Of a stretch of DNA of 64,000 nucleotides, positions 9,634 through 17,662 are shown piece after piece. Made by a program: the position numbers and the translations under genes. The DNA is from Methylopila sp. M107 (GTDB lineage: Bacteria; Pseudomonadota; Alphaproteobacteria; Rhizobiales; Methylopilaceae), in contig NZ_ARWB01000001.1 of the NCBI RefSeq assembly GCF_000384475.1, positions 846,022 through 910,021 of the forward strand. Reading direction: 5' to 3'. Position 1 is the first letter of the stretch. Each line of letters opens with the position of its first letter. The notes beneath the pieces were generated by a model. It saw only the letters and a program-made list of their open reading frames with translations, ran no database searches and was not told the DNA's origin.

Positions 9634-9771
9634 CGTCATCCCGGCCGAAGCGAAGCGCAGAGCCGGGATCGTCCTCAGAATTGAGGGCGTCCTGAATGCG
9701 ATCCCGGGTCAAGCCCGGGATGGCGCAAAATCGAACGATCCCGGATCGCGCTTCGCGCGTTCGGGATGACG
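9634..9771. repeat. Palindromic intergenic repeat cluster (CGTCAT...GATGACG family) inside the alpha operon
   Basis: The stretch begins CGTCATCCCGGCC and ends TTCGGGATGACG, with an internal GATCCCGGG...CCCGGGAT palindrome. The same ends recur at 11970, 13817, 17533, 37784, 42307, 52338 and 62110. These are REP/BIME-like intergenic palindromes. Here they lie between rpsM and rpsK, inside a normally compact ribosomal operon. Confidence 0.75.
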
Positions 9772-9866
9772 ACAGACCAGTTCCCGGACCGGCGTGCGGC
9801 CGCCCGGGAGACGCATTAATCCCGAGCGCCTGGCATCACGGGCGCGCCTGAAGGATCGAGAGCCAT

Positions 9867-10256
9867 ATGGCCAAGGAAGCCCAGCGCATTCGCCGTCGCG
9901 AGCGCAAGAACATCGCCTCCGGCGTCGCCCACGTGAACGCCACGTTCAACAACACGATGATCACCATCACGGACGCCCAGGGCAACACCGTGTCGTGGTC
10001 CTCGGCCGGCGCGCAGGGCTTCAAGGGCTCGCGCAAGTCGACCCCTTACGCCGCCCAGGTCGCCGCCGAAGACGCCGCGAAGAAGGCCGCCGAGCACGGC
10101 ATGCGCACGCTCGAGGTCGAGGTTCGCGGCCCGGGTTCGGGGCGTGAGTCGGCGCTCCGCGCGCTGCAGGCCGCAGGCTTCATGGTCACCTCGATCCGCG
10201 ACGTGACCCCGATCCCTCACAATGGCTGCCGTCCGCGCAAGCGCCGGCGCGTCTGA
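9867..10256 (+). CDS. rpsK: 30S ribosomal protein S11
   Basis: 129 residues starting [36 protein letters not shown], with [17 protein letters not shown] and the C-terminal [18 protein letters not shown], the S11 signature. S11 forms part of the 30S platform at the mRNA exit. It is followed by a terminator-like hairpin and then rpoA. Confidence 0.98.
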   Translation: MAKEAQRIRRRERKNIASGVAHVNATFNNTMITITDAQGNTVSWSSAGAQGFKGSRKSTPYAAQVAAEDAAKKAAEHGMRTLEVEVRGPGSGRESALRALQAAGFMVTSIRDVTPIPHNGCRPRKRRRV

Positions 10257-10271
10257 CGCGTTTTCTTGAAC

Positions 10272-10307
10272 ATGCGTCCCGAGACGTCGGGGCGCATCTT
10301 TCTTTCC
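10272..10307 (+). terminator. Terminator-like hairpin between rpsK and rpoA
   Basis: An 11-bp stem with one G-U pair (10272-10282 with 10287-10297) and a 4-base loop is followed by CTTTCTTTCC. It could attenuate transcription between S11 and rpoA and so set the ratio of ribosomal protein to polymerase mRNA. Confidence 0.5.
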
Positions 10308-10313
10308 CGCTCC

Positions 10314-10348
10314 CTCCGCGACCGGTCGCCTGGGGGCGACCCGCGGAG
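10314..10348 (+). promoter_or_regulatory. Bulged hairpin in the rpoA leader
   Basis: CTCCGCG pairs with CGCGGAG, and inside that GGTCGCC pairs with GGCGACC around a TGGG loop, with a 3-base bulge. The 14-bp structure lies about 40 bases before the rpoA start. A regulatory role, for example binding of a ribosomal protein, is only inferred. Confidence 0.4.
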
Positions 10349-10388
10349 CGAGGGCGGCCCGCGGACGACCGTCGAAGGATGCACTGAA

Positions 10389-11405
10389 GTGATCCAGAAA
10401 AACTGGCAAGACCTTATTAAGCCGAACAAGCTCGAAGTCTCCGCTGGCGGCGACGGCAAGCGTTCCGCCACCATGATCGCGAGCCCGCTGGAGCGCGGCT
10501 TCGGCCTGACGCTCGGCAACGCGCTGCGCCGCATCCTGCTGTCGTCGCTGCAGGGCGCGGCCGTGACTTCGGTCCACATCGACGGCGTGCTGCACGAGTT
10601 CTCGTCGATCCCGGGCGTCCGTGAGGACGTCACCGACATCGTCCTCAACATCAAGGACGTCGCCATCAAGATGCAGGGCGAAGGCCCGAAGCGGATGGTG
10701 CTGCGCAAGCAGGGTCCGGGTCCGGTGGTCGCCGGCGACATCCAGGTGGTGGGCGACGTCCAGATCCTGAACCCCGACCTCGTGCTCTGCACGCTGGACG
10801 ACGGCGCCGAGATCCGCATGGAGTTCACAGTCGACACCGGCAAGGGCTACATCTCGGCCGACCGCAACCGTCCCGAAGACGCGCCGATCGGCCTGATCCC
10901 GATCGACAGCCTCTATTCGCCGGTCAAGAAGGTTTCGTACCGCGTCGAGAGCACCCGCGAGGGCCAGGACCTCGACAAGGACAAGCTGACGCTCTCGGTC
11001 GAGACCAACGGTTCGATCACGCCCGAGGACGCGGTGGCCTACGCCGCCCGCATCCTGCAGGACCAGCTCGAAGTGTTCGTCAACTTCGAGGAGCCGAAGA
11101 AGGAAGTCGCGCCGTCGTCCATCCCGGAGCTCGCCTTCAACCCGGCGCTGCTCAAGAAGGTCGACGAGCTCGAGCTTTCGGTCCGCTCGGCGAACTGCCT
11201 GAAGAACGACAACATCGTCTACATCGGCGACCTGATCCAGAAGACCGAAGCCGAGATGCTTCGCACTCCGAACTTCGGTCGCAAGTCGCTCAACGAGATC
11301 AAGGAAGTGCTCGCCCAGATGGGTCTGCACCTCGGGATGGAAGTCGGCGGCTGGCCGCCGGACAACATCGACGAGCTCGCGAAGCGCTTCGAAGAACATT
11401 ACTGA
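10389..11405 (+). CDS. rpoA: DNA-directed RNA polymerase subunit alpha
   Basis: 338 residues from the GTG at 10389 ([17 protein letters not shown]), the start typical of alphaproteobacteria, with AAGGAT about ten bases upstream. An upstream in-frame ATG would add about 40 unrelated residues that overlap the leader hairpins and is rejected. The N-terminal dimerisation domain ([18 protein letters not shown]) is followed by the C-terminal domain with [21 protein letters not shown], which contacts UP elements and activators. It lies between rpsK and rplQ as usual. Confidence 0.98.
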   Translation: MIQKNWQDLIKPNKLEVSAGGDGKRSATMIASPLERGFGLTLGNALRRILLSSLQGAAVTSVHIDGVLHEFSSIPGVREDVTDIVLNIKDVAIKMQGEGPKRMVLRKQGPGPVVAGDIQVVGDVQILNPDLVLCTLDDGAEIRMEFTVDTGKGYISADRNRPEDAPIGLIPIDSLYSPVKKVSYRVESTREGQDLDKDKLTLSVETNGSITPEDAVAYAARILQDQLEVFVNFEEPKKEVAPSSIPELAFNPALLKKVDELELSVRSANCLKNDNIVYIGDLIQKTEAEMLRTPNFGRKSLNEIKEVLAQMGLHLGMEVGGWPPDNIDELAKRFEEHY

Positions 11406-11459
11406 GGTCGCGAGGACCTGACGCCCAGAGAGGCGAGGGTCCTTCGAGGAGAATAGACA

Positions 11460-11870
11460 ATGTCCATGCACGCCCGCCGCGGCCGCCGCTTCAACCGCCT
11501 GCAGAGCCATCGCAAGGCGATGTTCGTGAACCTCGCGCAGTCGCTGATCGAGCACGAGCAGATCGTCACCACCCTGCCGAAGGCGAAGGACCTTCGTCCG
11601 GTGGTCGAGAAGCTCGTCACGCTCGCCCGCACCGACGACCTTCACTCGCGCCGCCTCGCGCTCGCCGAGCTCCGCCACCTGCCGACGGTGCGCAAGCTCT
11701 TCGAGACCATCGGTCCGCGTTACAAGGAGCGTCCGGGCGGGTATCTGCGCATCATCAAGGCGGGCTTCCGCCATGGCGACAACGCGGCGGTCGCCGTGAT
11801 CGAGTTCGTCGACCGCGACGTCGACGCCAAGGGCAAGGTTGACCGCGAGCGCGCGGAAGCCGCGGCCTGA
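11460..11870 (+). CDS. rplQ: 50S ribosomal protein L17
   Basis: 136 residues. GAGGA at 11446-11450 supports the ATG at 11460 over the one at 11466. The core has [33 protein letters not shown] and the C-terminal [19 protein letters not shown], typical of L17. It is the last gene of the ribosomal superoperon and is followed by a strong terminator. Confidence 0.98.
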   Translation: MSMHARRGRRFNRLQSHRKAMFVNLAQSLIEHEQIVTTLPKAKDLRPVVEKLVTLARTDDLHSRRLALAELRHLPTVRKLFETIGPRYKERPGGYLRIIKAGFRHGDNAAVAVIEFVDRDVDAKGKVDRERAEAAA

Positions 11871-11900
11871 GCTTTACGGTTCAAGTGAGGACCTGACGGG

Positions 11901-11931
11901 AAGCGGCCGGCGACGGCCGCTTTTTCGTTTT
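11901..11931 (+). terminator. Intrinsic terminator after rplQ
   Basis: A 9-bp stem (AAGCGGCCG with CGGCCGCTT) with a GCGA loop runs into TTTTTCGTTTT. It closes the ribosomal protein operon. Confidence 0.9.
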
Positions 11932-11969
11932 GGGGAGAGCCTGGGTGCTGATTTCAGGTCGAACCACCA

Positions 11970-12053
11970 CGTCATGCCCGGACTTGATCCGGGCATCCAT
12001 CATACAGGCCGCGTCCGCGGCCGATGGATCGCCGGGTCAAGCCCGGCGATGAC
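11970..12053. repeat. Palindromic intergenic repeat (CGTCAT...GATGACG family)
   Basis: Two inward-facing copies: GTCATGCCCGGACTTGATCC at the left and the matching GCCGGGTCAAGCCCGGCGATGACG at the right, enclosing a GCGTCCGCGGCC spacer. It fills the gap between rplQ and the next small gene. Same family as at 9634 and 52338. Confidence 0.75.
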
Positions 12054-12103
12054 GGCGATCGGGCCAGGTGGAACTCAGTTCATGAAGCGCACGAGAGGCG
12101 TGT

Positions 12104-12295
12104 TCACCGTCGCGCCCACACCACCAACCCGAGCCCGACCGCTGCCACCACCGCGCCATACAAGGCCCATTCGGTCTGGCGGATCATGAAGCTTTCCTGC
12201 GGCCAGATGATCAGCCCAAGTCCCTGGCCGATCCAGAGCAGGCCAATGGCGAGGCCGACGAAGCCGGTGATCAGGAGCAATGTTCTAAACGACAT
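12104..12295 (-). CDS. Small two-helix membrane protein, function unknown
   Basis: The 63-residue protein starts MSFRTLLLITGFVGLAIGLLWIG and contains WPQESFMIRQTEWALYG between two hydrophobic helices, ending in WARR. This layout (helix, short loop with SFMI-Q--WA-YG, helix) resembles small inner-membrane proteins seen widely in rhizobia-like bacteria; that is from memory of the family and was not tested. It is transcribed opposite to its neighbours. No function is proposed. Confidence 0.7.
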   Translation of the reverse strand: MSFRTLLLITGFVGLAIGLLWIGQGLGLIIWPQESFMIRQTEWALYGAVVAAVGLGLVVWARR

Positions 12296-12401
12296 GACGG
12301 CGACCAGACCTGTTTGAACGGCTCATTCAGTCGCGCCGCTTTCAGGCGCGGGAGCCCGCGACCTATATAGGCGCGAAAGCGATTTGCTGGAGCACCCGGG
12401 A

Positions 12402-13796
12402 ATGCGTGAACTCGTTCGACTGGTCGCGGCGGCGTCGGCGCTTTTCGTCTACTCGGGGGCGCTCGCGCAGGAGCGGCGCGTGCCGGAGAGCCGGCAAGAG
12501 CTGAAACTCTCCTTTGCGCCGGTCGTCGCCCAGACGACGCCGGCGGTCGTCAACATCTACGCCACCCGCACCGAGAAGCGGCGCCGTAACCCGATCATGG
12601 ACGATCCGTTCTTCCGCCAGTTCTTCGGCGACGGCGCCCAGCCGCAGGAGCGGGTGCAGCGCTCGCTCGGCTCCGGCGTGATCGTCTCGGACGACGGCCT
12701 CGTCATCACCAACAACCACGTGGTCGAGGGCATGACCGAGATGCGCGTCGCGCTCTCGGACAAGCGCGAGCTGCCGGCCAAGCTGATCCTGAAAGACAAG
12801 CGCACCGACCTGGCGGTTCTGCGGATCGGGGAGGGCAAGGAGAAGTTTCCGGCCCTCGCTTTCGGCGATTCGGACGCGCTCGCGATCGGCGACCTCGTGC
12901 TTGCGGTCGGCAATCCGTTCGGCGTCGGCCAGACGGTGACGTCCGGCATCGTCTCGGCGCTCGCGCGCACGCAGAACGGGCTCGGCGACTTTCAGTCCTT
13001 CATTCAGACGGACGCGGCCATCAATCCCGGCAATTCCGGCGGCGCGCTGGTGGACCTCGACGGCCGGCTGGTCGGCGTCAACACCGCGATCTTCTCGCAG
13101 ACCGGCAGCTCGGTCGGCATCGGCTTCGCCATCCCCGCCAATATGGTGAAGGTCGTGGTGTCGTCCGCGCGTGCGGGCTCCAAGGGCGTGATCCGGCCGT
13201 GGTTCGGCGCGGAGCTGCAGCCGGTCACGACTGAGATCGCGGAATCGCTAGGGCTGAAACATCCCGCGGGCGCGCTTGTCTCCAGCGTCGCGAAGGGCTC
13301 TCCGGCCGCGAAGGCCGGCGTCGAGACCGGCGACCTGATCACGGCGGTCGACGGCCGCCCCGTCGACGACGTCGAGGGCTTCGCGTTCCGCTTCGCGACC
13401 CAACCGGTCGGCGGCCAGACGACGGTCTCGGCGCAGCGGCAGGGCAAGCCGATCAGCATGATCGTGGCGCTCGCCGCCGCGCCCGAAACGCCGGCGCGCG
13501 ACCAGCGCACCATCGGGGGCGAGTCGCCCTTCACCGGCGCGACGGTCGCCAATCTCTCGCCTGCGCTTGCGGAAGAGATGGCGCTGAAATCGGACCTGCG
13601 CGGCGTCGTGGTGGCGGAGGTCGCGGGCGGCTCGATCGCCGAGCGGCTCGGCTTCCAGAAGGGCGACCTGGTCCGACAGGTGAACGACGGCAAGGTCGGC
13701 TCCACCCGCGACCTCGAAAAGGCGTCCGCCGGTTCGCAGGGCTATTGGAAGGTCACGATCGAGCGCGACGGGCAGCTCATCACCAGCGTGTTTTGA
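12402..13796 (+). CDS. Deg/HtrA-family periplasmic serine protease
   Basis: 464 residues from the ATG at 12402, with GGAG about nine bases upstream; an in-frame TTG at 12384 is less likely. Residues 1-22 form a signal peptide ending AQ. The trypsin-like domain has the triad His106 (NNHVV), Asp136 (RTDLAVL) and Ser212 (GNSGGAL). Two PDZ domains follow, near residues 275-360 and 375-460. It degrades or refolds damaged envelope proteins. The second PDZ is weaker. DegP versus DegQ cannot be separated by eye. Confidence 0.95.
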   Translation: MRELVRLVAAASALFVYSGALAQERRVPESRQELKLSFAPVVAQTTPAVVNIYATRTEKRRRNPIMDDPFFRQFFGDGAQPQERVQRSLGSGVIVSDDGLVITNNHVVEGMTEMRVALSDKRELPAKLILKDKRTDLAVLRIGEGKEKFPALAFGDSDALAIGDLVLAVGNPFGVGQTVTSGIVSALARTQNGLGDFQSFIQTDAAINPGNSGGALVDLDGRLVGVNTAIFSQTGSSVGIGFAIPANMVKVVVSSARAGSKGVIRPWFGAELQPVTTEIAESLGLKHPAGALVSSVAKGSPAAKAGVETGDLITAVDGRPVDDVEGFAFRFATQPVGGQTTVSAQRQGKPISMIVALAAAPETPARDQRTIGGESPFTGATVANLSPALAEEMALKSDLRGVVVAEVAGGSIAERLGFQKGDLVRQVNDGKVGSTRDLEKASAGSQGYWKVTIERDGQLITSVF

Positions 13797-13816
13797 CGCG
13801 ACTTGGGGAACACAGT

Positions 13817-13904
13817 CGTCATGCCCGGCGAAGCCGGGTATCCACGATGTGGTCGTCAAGCGCGGCGTTTTCCAAGTCGTGGACGCCCGAAGGCGGGCAT
13901 GACG
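13817..13904. repeat. Palindromic intergenic repeat (CGTCAT...CATGACG family)
   Basis: CGTCATGCCCGGCGAAGCCGGG at the left and CGCCCGAAGGCGGGCATGACG at the right frame a central stretch. It lies between the Deg protease and rarA and belongs to the family listed at 9634. Confidence 0.7.
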
Positions 13905-13938
13905 GGTTGAGCGACTGGCGCCAAGTTTCGGAACGTAG

Positions 13939-15243
13939 ATGGCGAATCTCTTCGAAGCCGCCGGACTGGAGCGGGACGCGCCGCGGCCTCTCGCGGACCG
14001 GCTGCGGCCGCGCGCTCTCGACGAGGTCATCGGGCAGGAGCATCTGCTCGGGCCCGACGGCGCCCTCGGTCGCCTTGTCGAAGCCGGCTCGCTCGGCAGC
14101 CTGATCTTGTGGGGACCGCCCGGCACCGGCAAGACGACAGTCGGCCGGCTGCTCGCCGACGCGACGAACCTCGCCTTCGAGCCGATCTCGGCGATCTTCA
14201 CCGGCGTCGCGGACCTCAAGAAGGTGTTCGAGACGGCCCGCGGGCGGCGGATGGCGGGCCGCGGAACGCTGCTGTTCGTCGACGAGATCCACCGCTTCAA
14301 CAAGGCGCAGCAGGATTCGTTTCTGCCCGTGATGGAGGACGGGACCGTCACGCTGGTCGGCGCGACGACCGAAAACCCGTCCTTCGCGTTGAACGCCGCG
14401 CTTTTGTCGCGCGCGCGAGTCCTCGTGTTCCGGTCGCTCGACGCCGAGGCGCTCGAAAAGCTGCTCGCGCGGGCCGAGGCGATCGAGGGCAGGGCGCTTC
14501 CGCTTGACGAGGAGGCGCGCACAGCGCTCGTCCGCATGGCGGACGGCGATGGGCGCGCGGCTTTGACGCTTTCTGAAGAGATCTGGCGCGCGGCGCGCAA
14601 AGGCGAGGTGTTCGACGCGACCCGCGTGCAGGACGTCGTGCAGCGCCGGGCGCCGATCTACGACAAGTCCTCCGACGGCCACTACAACCTGATCTCCGCG
14701 CTGCACAAGTCGGTGCGCGGCTCCGACGCCGACGCCGCGCTCTACTGGCTCGCCCGCATGCTCGACGCAGGCGAAGATCCGCTCTACCTCGCCCGCCGGC
14801 TGATCCGCATGGCGTCGGAAGACATCGGGCTCGCCGATCCGCAGGCGCTGGTCGTCTCGATCGCGGCTCGCGACGCCTATGAGCAGCTCGGCACGCCGGA
14901 AGGGGAACTCGCGCTCGCCGAATGCGTCGTTCATCTCGCGACCGCGCCGAAGTCGAACGCGGTGTACGTCGCCTACAAGCGCGCGCGGGCGGCCGCGAAG
15001 GAGCACGGCTCGCTCGTGCCGCCAAAGCACATCCTGAACGCGCCGACCAAGCTGATGAAGTCGGAAGGCTATGGCGACGGCTACGACTACGACCACGACG
15101 CGCCCGACGCCTTTTCGGGGCAGGACTACTTCCCGGAAGCGATGGGCCGCCGCGTCTTCTACGACCCGCCGGACCGCGGCTTCGAGCGCGAACTCAGGAA
15201 GCGGATCGACTATTGGGCGAAGCTGAGGGCGGAGCGGGGGTAG
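13939..15243 (+). CDS. rarA: Replication-associated recombination protein A (MgsA/RarA AAA+ ATPase)
   Basis: 434 residues. The Walker A motif GPPGTGKT is at residues 59-66 and Walker B LLFVDEIHRF around Asp115-Glu116; then the MgsA C-terminal region with YDKSSDGHYNLISALHKSVRGSD and LARRLIRMASEDIGLADP. RarA acts at stalled replication forks with the single-strand binding protein. A toxin-antitoxin pair follows, then crcB. Confidence 0.97.
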   Translation: MANLFEAAGLERDAPRPLADRLRPRALDEVIGQEHLLGPDGALGRLVEAGSLGSLILWGPPGTGKTTVGRLLADATNLAFEPISAIFTGVADLKKVFETARGRRMAGRGTLLFVDEIHRFNKAQQDSFLPVMEDGTVTLVGATTENPSFALNAALLSRARVLVFRSLDAEALEKLLARAEAIEGRALPLDEEARTALVRMADGDGRAALTLSEEIWRAARKGEVFDATRVQDVVQRRAPIYDKSSDGHYNLISALHKSVRGSDADAALYWLARMLDAGEDPLYLARRLIRMASEDIGLADPQALVVSIAARDAYEQLGTPEGELALAECVVHLATAPKSNAVYVAYKRARAAAKEHGSLVPPKHILNAPTKLMKSEGYGDGYDYDHDAPDAFSGQDYFPEAMGRRVFYDPPDRGFERELRKRIDYWAKLRAERG

Positions 15244-15292
15244 GCAGCTCGCTGCGCGGGCGTGCTATGATGCGCTGAAAGCGGGGACCGAC

Positions 15293-15559
15293 ATGGGTGC
15301 GCAGGCGAAGATTGCGGGTTCCGACGCTCTGACGGATTTAATGGCCGAAGCGGTGTTGCGGCTTTCAGCGCTTCCGGCGGAACGTCAGGATGAACTTGCG
15401 CAGATGCTCCTCGACGTTGCGGAGGGCGACAGGCTCCTTGCAAGTGGGGATATCGCGTTGACGCCGGAGCAGCTTGCGGAAGTCGACGCGGCGATCGCTG
15501 AGAACGATTTTCTGAGCGAAGAAGAGACGGAGGCTTTCTTTGCGCGCCTGCGCGCATGA
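15293..15559 (+). CDS. Putative antitoxin of a ParE/RelE-type module
   Basis: 88 residues, rich in Ala, Leu and acidic residues, with LPAERQDELAQMLLDV and LTPEQLAEVDAAIAEND. No DNA-binding motif was recognised by eye. Its TGA overlaps the ATG of the downstream toxin gene (ATGA at 15556-15559), the arrangement expected of an antitoxin-toxin pair. The toxin partner is frameshifted, so this may be an orphan antitoxin. Confidence 0.7.
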   Translation: MGAQAKIAGSDALTDLMAEAVLRLSALPAERQDELAQMLLDVAEGDRLLASGDIALTPEQLAEVDAAIAENDFLSEEETEAFFARLRA

Positions 15560-15844
15560 AAGTCGTCATTGGCCGGCGGGCAGCGCGGCATCTGGATCAG
15601 ATCAAGCACTACATCGAAGAGCGGAATCCCACCGCGGCCAAGGATGTTGTGCGGCGCATTCACGCTACGGCGCAACGGCTTGGCGAGTATCCGCGCTCTG
15701 CTGCTCGAGAACGCGCCAACGGAGTTATCGACTGTCGTTCCCGGATTGCCATATGTGATCAGTTATAGGATCGAAGCTGACCGCTTGCAGATCCTCGGCG
15801 TCTTCCACGCCGCGCGCCACCCTTCCGTCCGGTCTCGCCCATGA
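15556..15844 (+). pseudogene. ParE/RelE-family toxin, frameshifted
   Basis: The first frame starts MKVVIGRRAARHLDQIKHYI, continues through GEYPRS, and stops at 15768. The ParE C-terminal half (VPGLPYVISYRIEADRLQILGVFHAARHP) is in a different frame. One extra base near 15736 (TGT-C-GTT CCC GGA) restores a single reading frame of about 95 residues, the usual size of ParE. The reading frame then ends across the crcB ATG. The toxin is probably inactive. A sequencing error cannot be excluded. Confidence 0.75.
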
Positions 15845-16218
15845 TCTCCATCCTCTTCGTCGCCTTCGGCGGCGCGCTCGGCTCCGTCGCGCGCTACGGC
15901 GTGAACGTCTGGACCATGCGCGCCTTCGGTCCCGGATTTCCCTGGGGAACGCTCGCCGTGAACGTCTTCGGCGGGCTCGTCATGGGACTGCTCGCGGCGA
16001 TCTTCGCGCTGAAGGCCGAGGCGCCGCCTGAGGCGAAGCTGTTCCTGATGACCGGCGTGCTGGGCGGCTTCACCACCTTTTCTGCGTTTTCGCTCGACTC
16101 GGTCGCCCTATGGGAGCGAGGGGAGGTCGGGCTGGCGGGCACCTATGTCGCGGCGTCCGTCGTCCTGTCGATCGGCGCGCTCGCCGCGGGCCTCGCGCTC
16201 GGGCGCGCGCTGGGTTAA
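15841..16218 (+). CDS. crcB: Fluoride-specific ion channel Fluc/CrcB
   Basis: 125 residues with four hydrophobic helices. It has GGALGSVARYG near the start, WGTLAVNVFGGLVMG, and GVLGGFTTFSAFSLD, the hallmark Fluc motif. It exports fluoride as a dual-topology dimer. The ATG overlaps the end of the frameshifted toxin. No fluoride riboswitch was seen upstream, so it may be expressed by read-through. Confidence 0.95.
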   Translation: MISILFVAFGGALGSVARYGVNVWTMRAFGPGFPWGTLAVNVFGGLVMGLLAAIFALKAEAPPEAKLFLMTGVLGGFTTFSAFSLDSVALWERGEVGLAGTYVAASVVLSIGALAAGLALGRALG

Positions 16219-16263
16219 GCCAAGGCCGCGCAGGCTTTTCGCGCTCGAAAGATACTGACGTCC

Positions 16264-17523
16264 ATGGCTCAAAGACCCACACGCGGACCCCGATCCGGAT
16301 CCGGAAAGAGCGGCCCCGGCCGGCCGGCCGGCAAGCGGCCCGACGGCAAGCCGACCCGCGCCGCCTCGCGCACGGCCGCGAACGCCGCGTTCCGGGCGCC
16401 GAAGCCGAAGATCGAGCCGAAATCCGCTCCCAAGCCGCGCACGCTGGTGGAGAAGAGCGTCGCGCTCGCCGAAAGGGTCTTGCCGGCGCTGCCGGGCAAG
16501 TCCGCCGGTGTGCAGATGATCCCGGTGCGCGAGGCCGAAGAGGGGCTTCGGCTCGATCGCTGGTTCAAGGAGCGGTTCCCGGCGCTCGCCTTCGGGCATC
16601 TCCAGAAGCTCTGCCGCACCGGCCAGATCCGGGTCGACGGCGCGCGCGCCAAGACCGCGACGAGGCTCTCCGCCGGCATGACCGTGCGGGTGCCGCCGCT
16701 GAAGGACGAGAGCGGCGGGGAGGAGGGCGACGAGGTCGCCAAGCCCGCGGTCAAGCGCGCCAGCGTCGACGACCGCGACGCCAAGGACCTGCGCCAGATG
16801 ACGATCCACGAGGATCGCGACGTTCTGGTGCTGAACAAGCCGTTCGGGCTCGCGGTGCAGGGCGGTTCGGGAATCTCGCGCCATGTCGACGGCATGCTGA
16901 CGGCGCTGACGGACCGCAGCGGGCAGAAGCCGCGCCTCGTCCACCGCATCGACAAGGACACGTCGGGGGTTCTCGTCGTGGCGAAGACCCGGCTCGCGGC
17001 CTCCGAACTCGCGCGCGCCTTCCGGTCGCGTTTCGCCCGGAAGGTCTACTGGGCGCTCGCGCCCGGCGTGCCGCGCGTCCGGCAGGGGCGGATCTCGACC
17101 TATCTCGCCAAGGGCGAGGGCGAAGGCGGCGAGGGCGAGCGCATGATGGTCGCCGAACACGGCGACGACGGCGCGTCTCATGCGCTGACCTATTACGCCG
17201 TGGTCGAACATGCGGCGCAGAAGATGTCCTGGCTGTCGCTGAAGCCGGTGACGGGCCGCACCCATCAGCTGCGCGCGCACGCCGCCCATATCGGCCATCC
17301 GATCGTGGGCGACCCGAAATATTTCGACATCGAGAACTGGCAGCTGCCGGGCGGCATCCAGAACCGGCTGCACCTGCTCGCGCGACGGCTCGTGCTGCCT
17401 CTGCCCTCCGGCGACGTGCTCGACGTCTCCGCGCCGCTCCCTCCGCACATGCAGCAGAGCTGGAACCTGCTCGGCTTCGACGCGGAGAAATACGACCCGA
17501 TCGTCGAAGCGCCGGAGGAGTAG
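16264..17523 (+). CDS. rluC: RluA-family ribosomal RNA pseudouridine synthase (RluC-like)
   Basis: 419 residues. A basic, Pro/Ala-rich N-terminal tail (about residues 1-75) is followed by an S4 RNA-binding domain (GLRLDRWFKERFPALAFGHLQKLCRTGQIRVDG) and the catalytic domain with HRIDKDTSG; the catalytic Asp is residue 230. Family members modify 23S or tRNA uridines. Choice of RluC over RluA or RluD rests on the S4 domain and the general context, so the exact target is uncertain. Confidence 0.9.
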   Translation: MAQRPTRGPRSGSGKSGPGRPAGKRPDGKPTRAASRTAANAAFRAPKPKIEPKSAPKPRTLVEKSVALAERVLPALPGKSAGVQMIPVREAEEGLRLDRWFKERFPALAFGHLQKLCRTGQIRVDGARAKTATRLSAGMTVRVPPLKDESGGEEGDEVAKPAVKRASVDDRDAKDLRQMTIHEDRDVLVLNKPFGLAVQGGSGISRHVDGMLTALTDRSGQKPRLVHRIDKDTSGVLVVAKTRLAASELARAFRSRFARKVYWALAPGVPRVRQGRISTYLAKGEGEGGEGERMMVAEHGDDGASHALTYYAVVEHAAQKMSWLSLKPVTGRTHQLRAHAAHIGHPIVGDPKYFDIENWQLPGGIQNRLHLLARRLVLPLPSGDVLDVSAPLPPHMQQSWNLLGFDAEKYDPIVEAPEE

Positions 17524-17532
17524 GGCTTGGCA

Positions 17533-17630
17533 GTCATCCCGGGCTTGGCCCGGGATCCAGAAGCGCAAACGTCGGCGCTCTATTGGAGGCGTTGGCGTGT
17601 CTGGATTCCGGCCCTCCGGCCGGAATGACG
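17533..17630. repeat. Palindromic intergenic repeat (CGTCAT/GTCATCCCGG family)
   Basis: GTCATCCCGGGCTTGGCCCGGGATCC at the left is a near-perfect palindrome, and TTCCGGCCCTCCGGCCGGAATGAC at the right is another. Same family as at 9634, 13817 and 37784. It fills the gap between rluC and the convergent DUF3616 gene. Confidence 0.7.
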
Positions 17631-17662
17631 GAGGGGGTCCCGGCGCGTTTCTTGTCCGCCCC

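Noticed and set aside
9634-9771. A CRISPR array
   Set aside because: The repeats are palindromic, of unequal spacing and scattered singly through the window; there are no regular spacers and no cas genes.
10266-10388. A longer N-terminus for RpoA
   Set aside because: The extra residues are encoded by two hairpins and lack similarity to the family; the GTG at 10389 matches the usual start.
9816-11774. A 652-codon open frame opposite rpsK, rpoA and rplQ
   Set aside because: All three plus-strand genes are certain; the antisense product has low-complexity sequence.
15556-15844. Programmed frameshifting in the ParE-type toxin
   Set aside because: No slippery heptamer or downstream structure was seen at the shift, so a simple indel is more likely.
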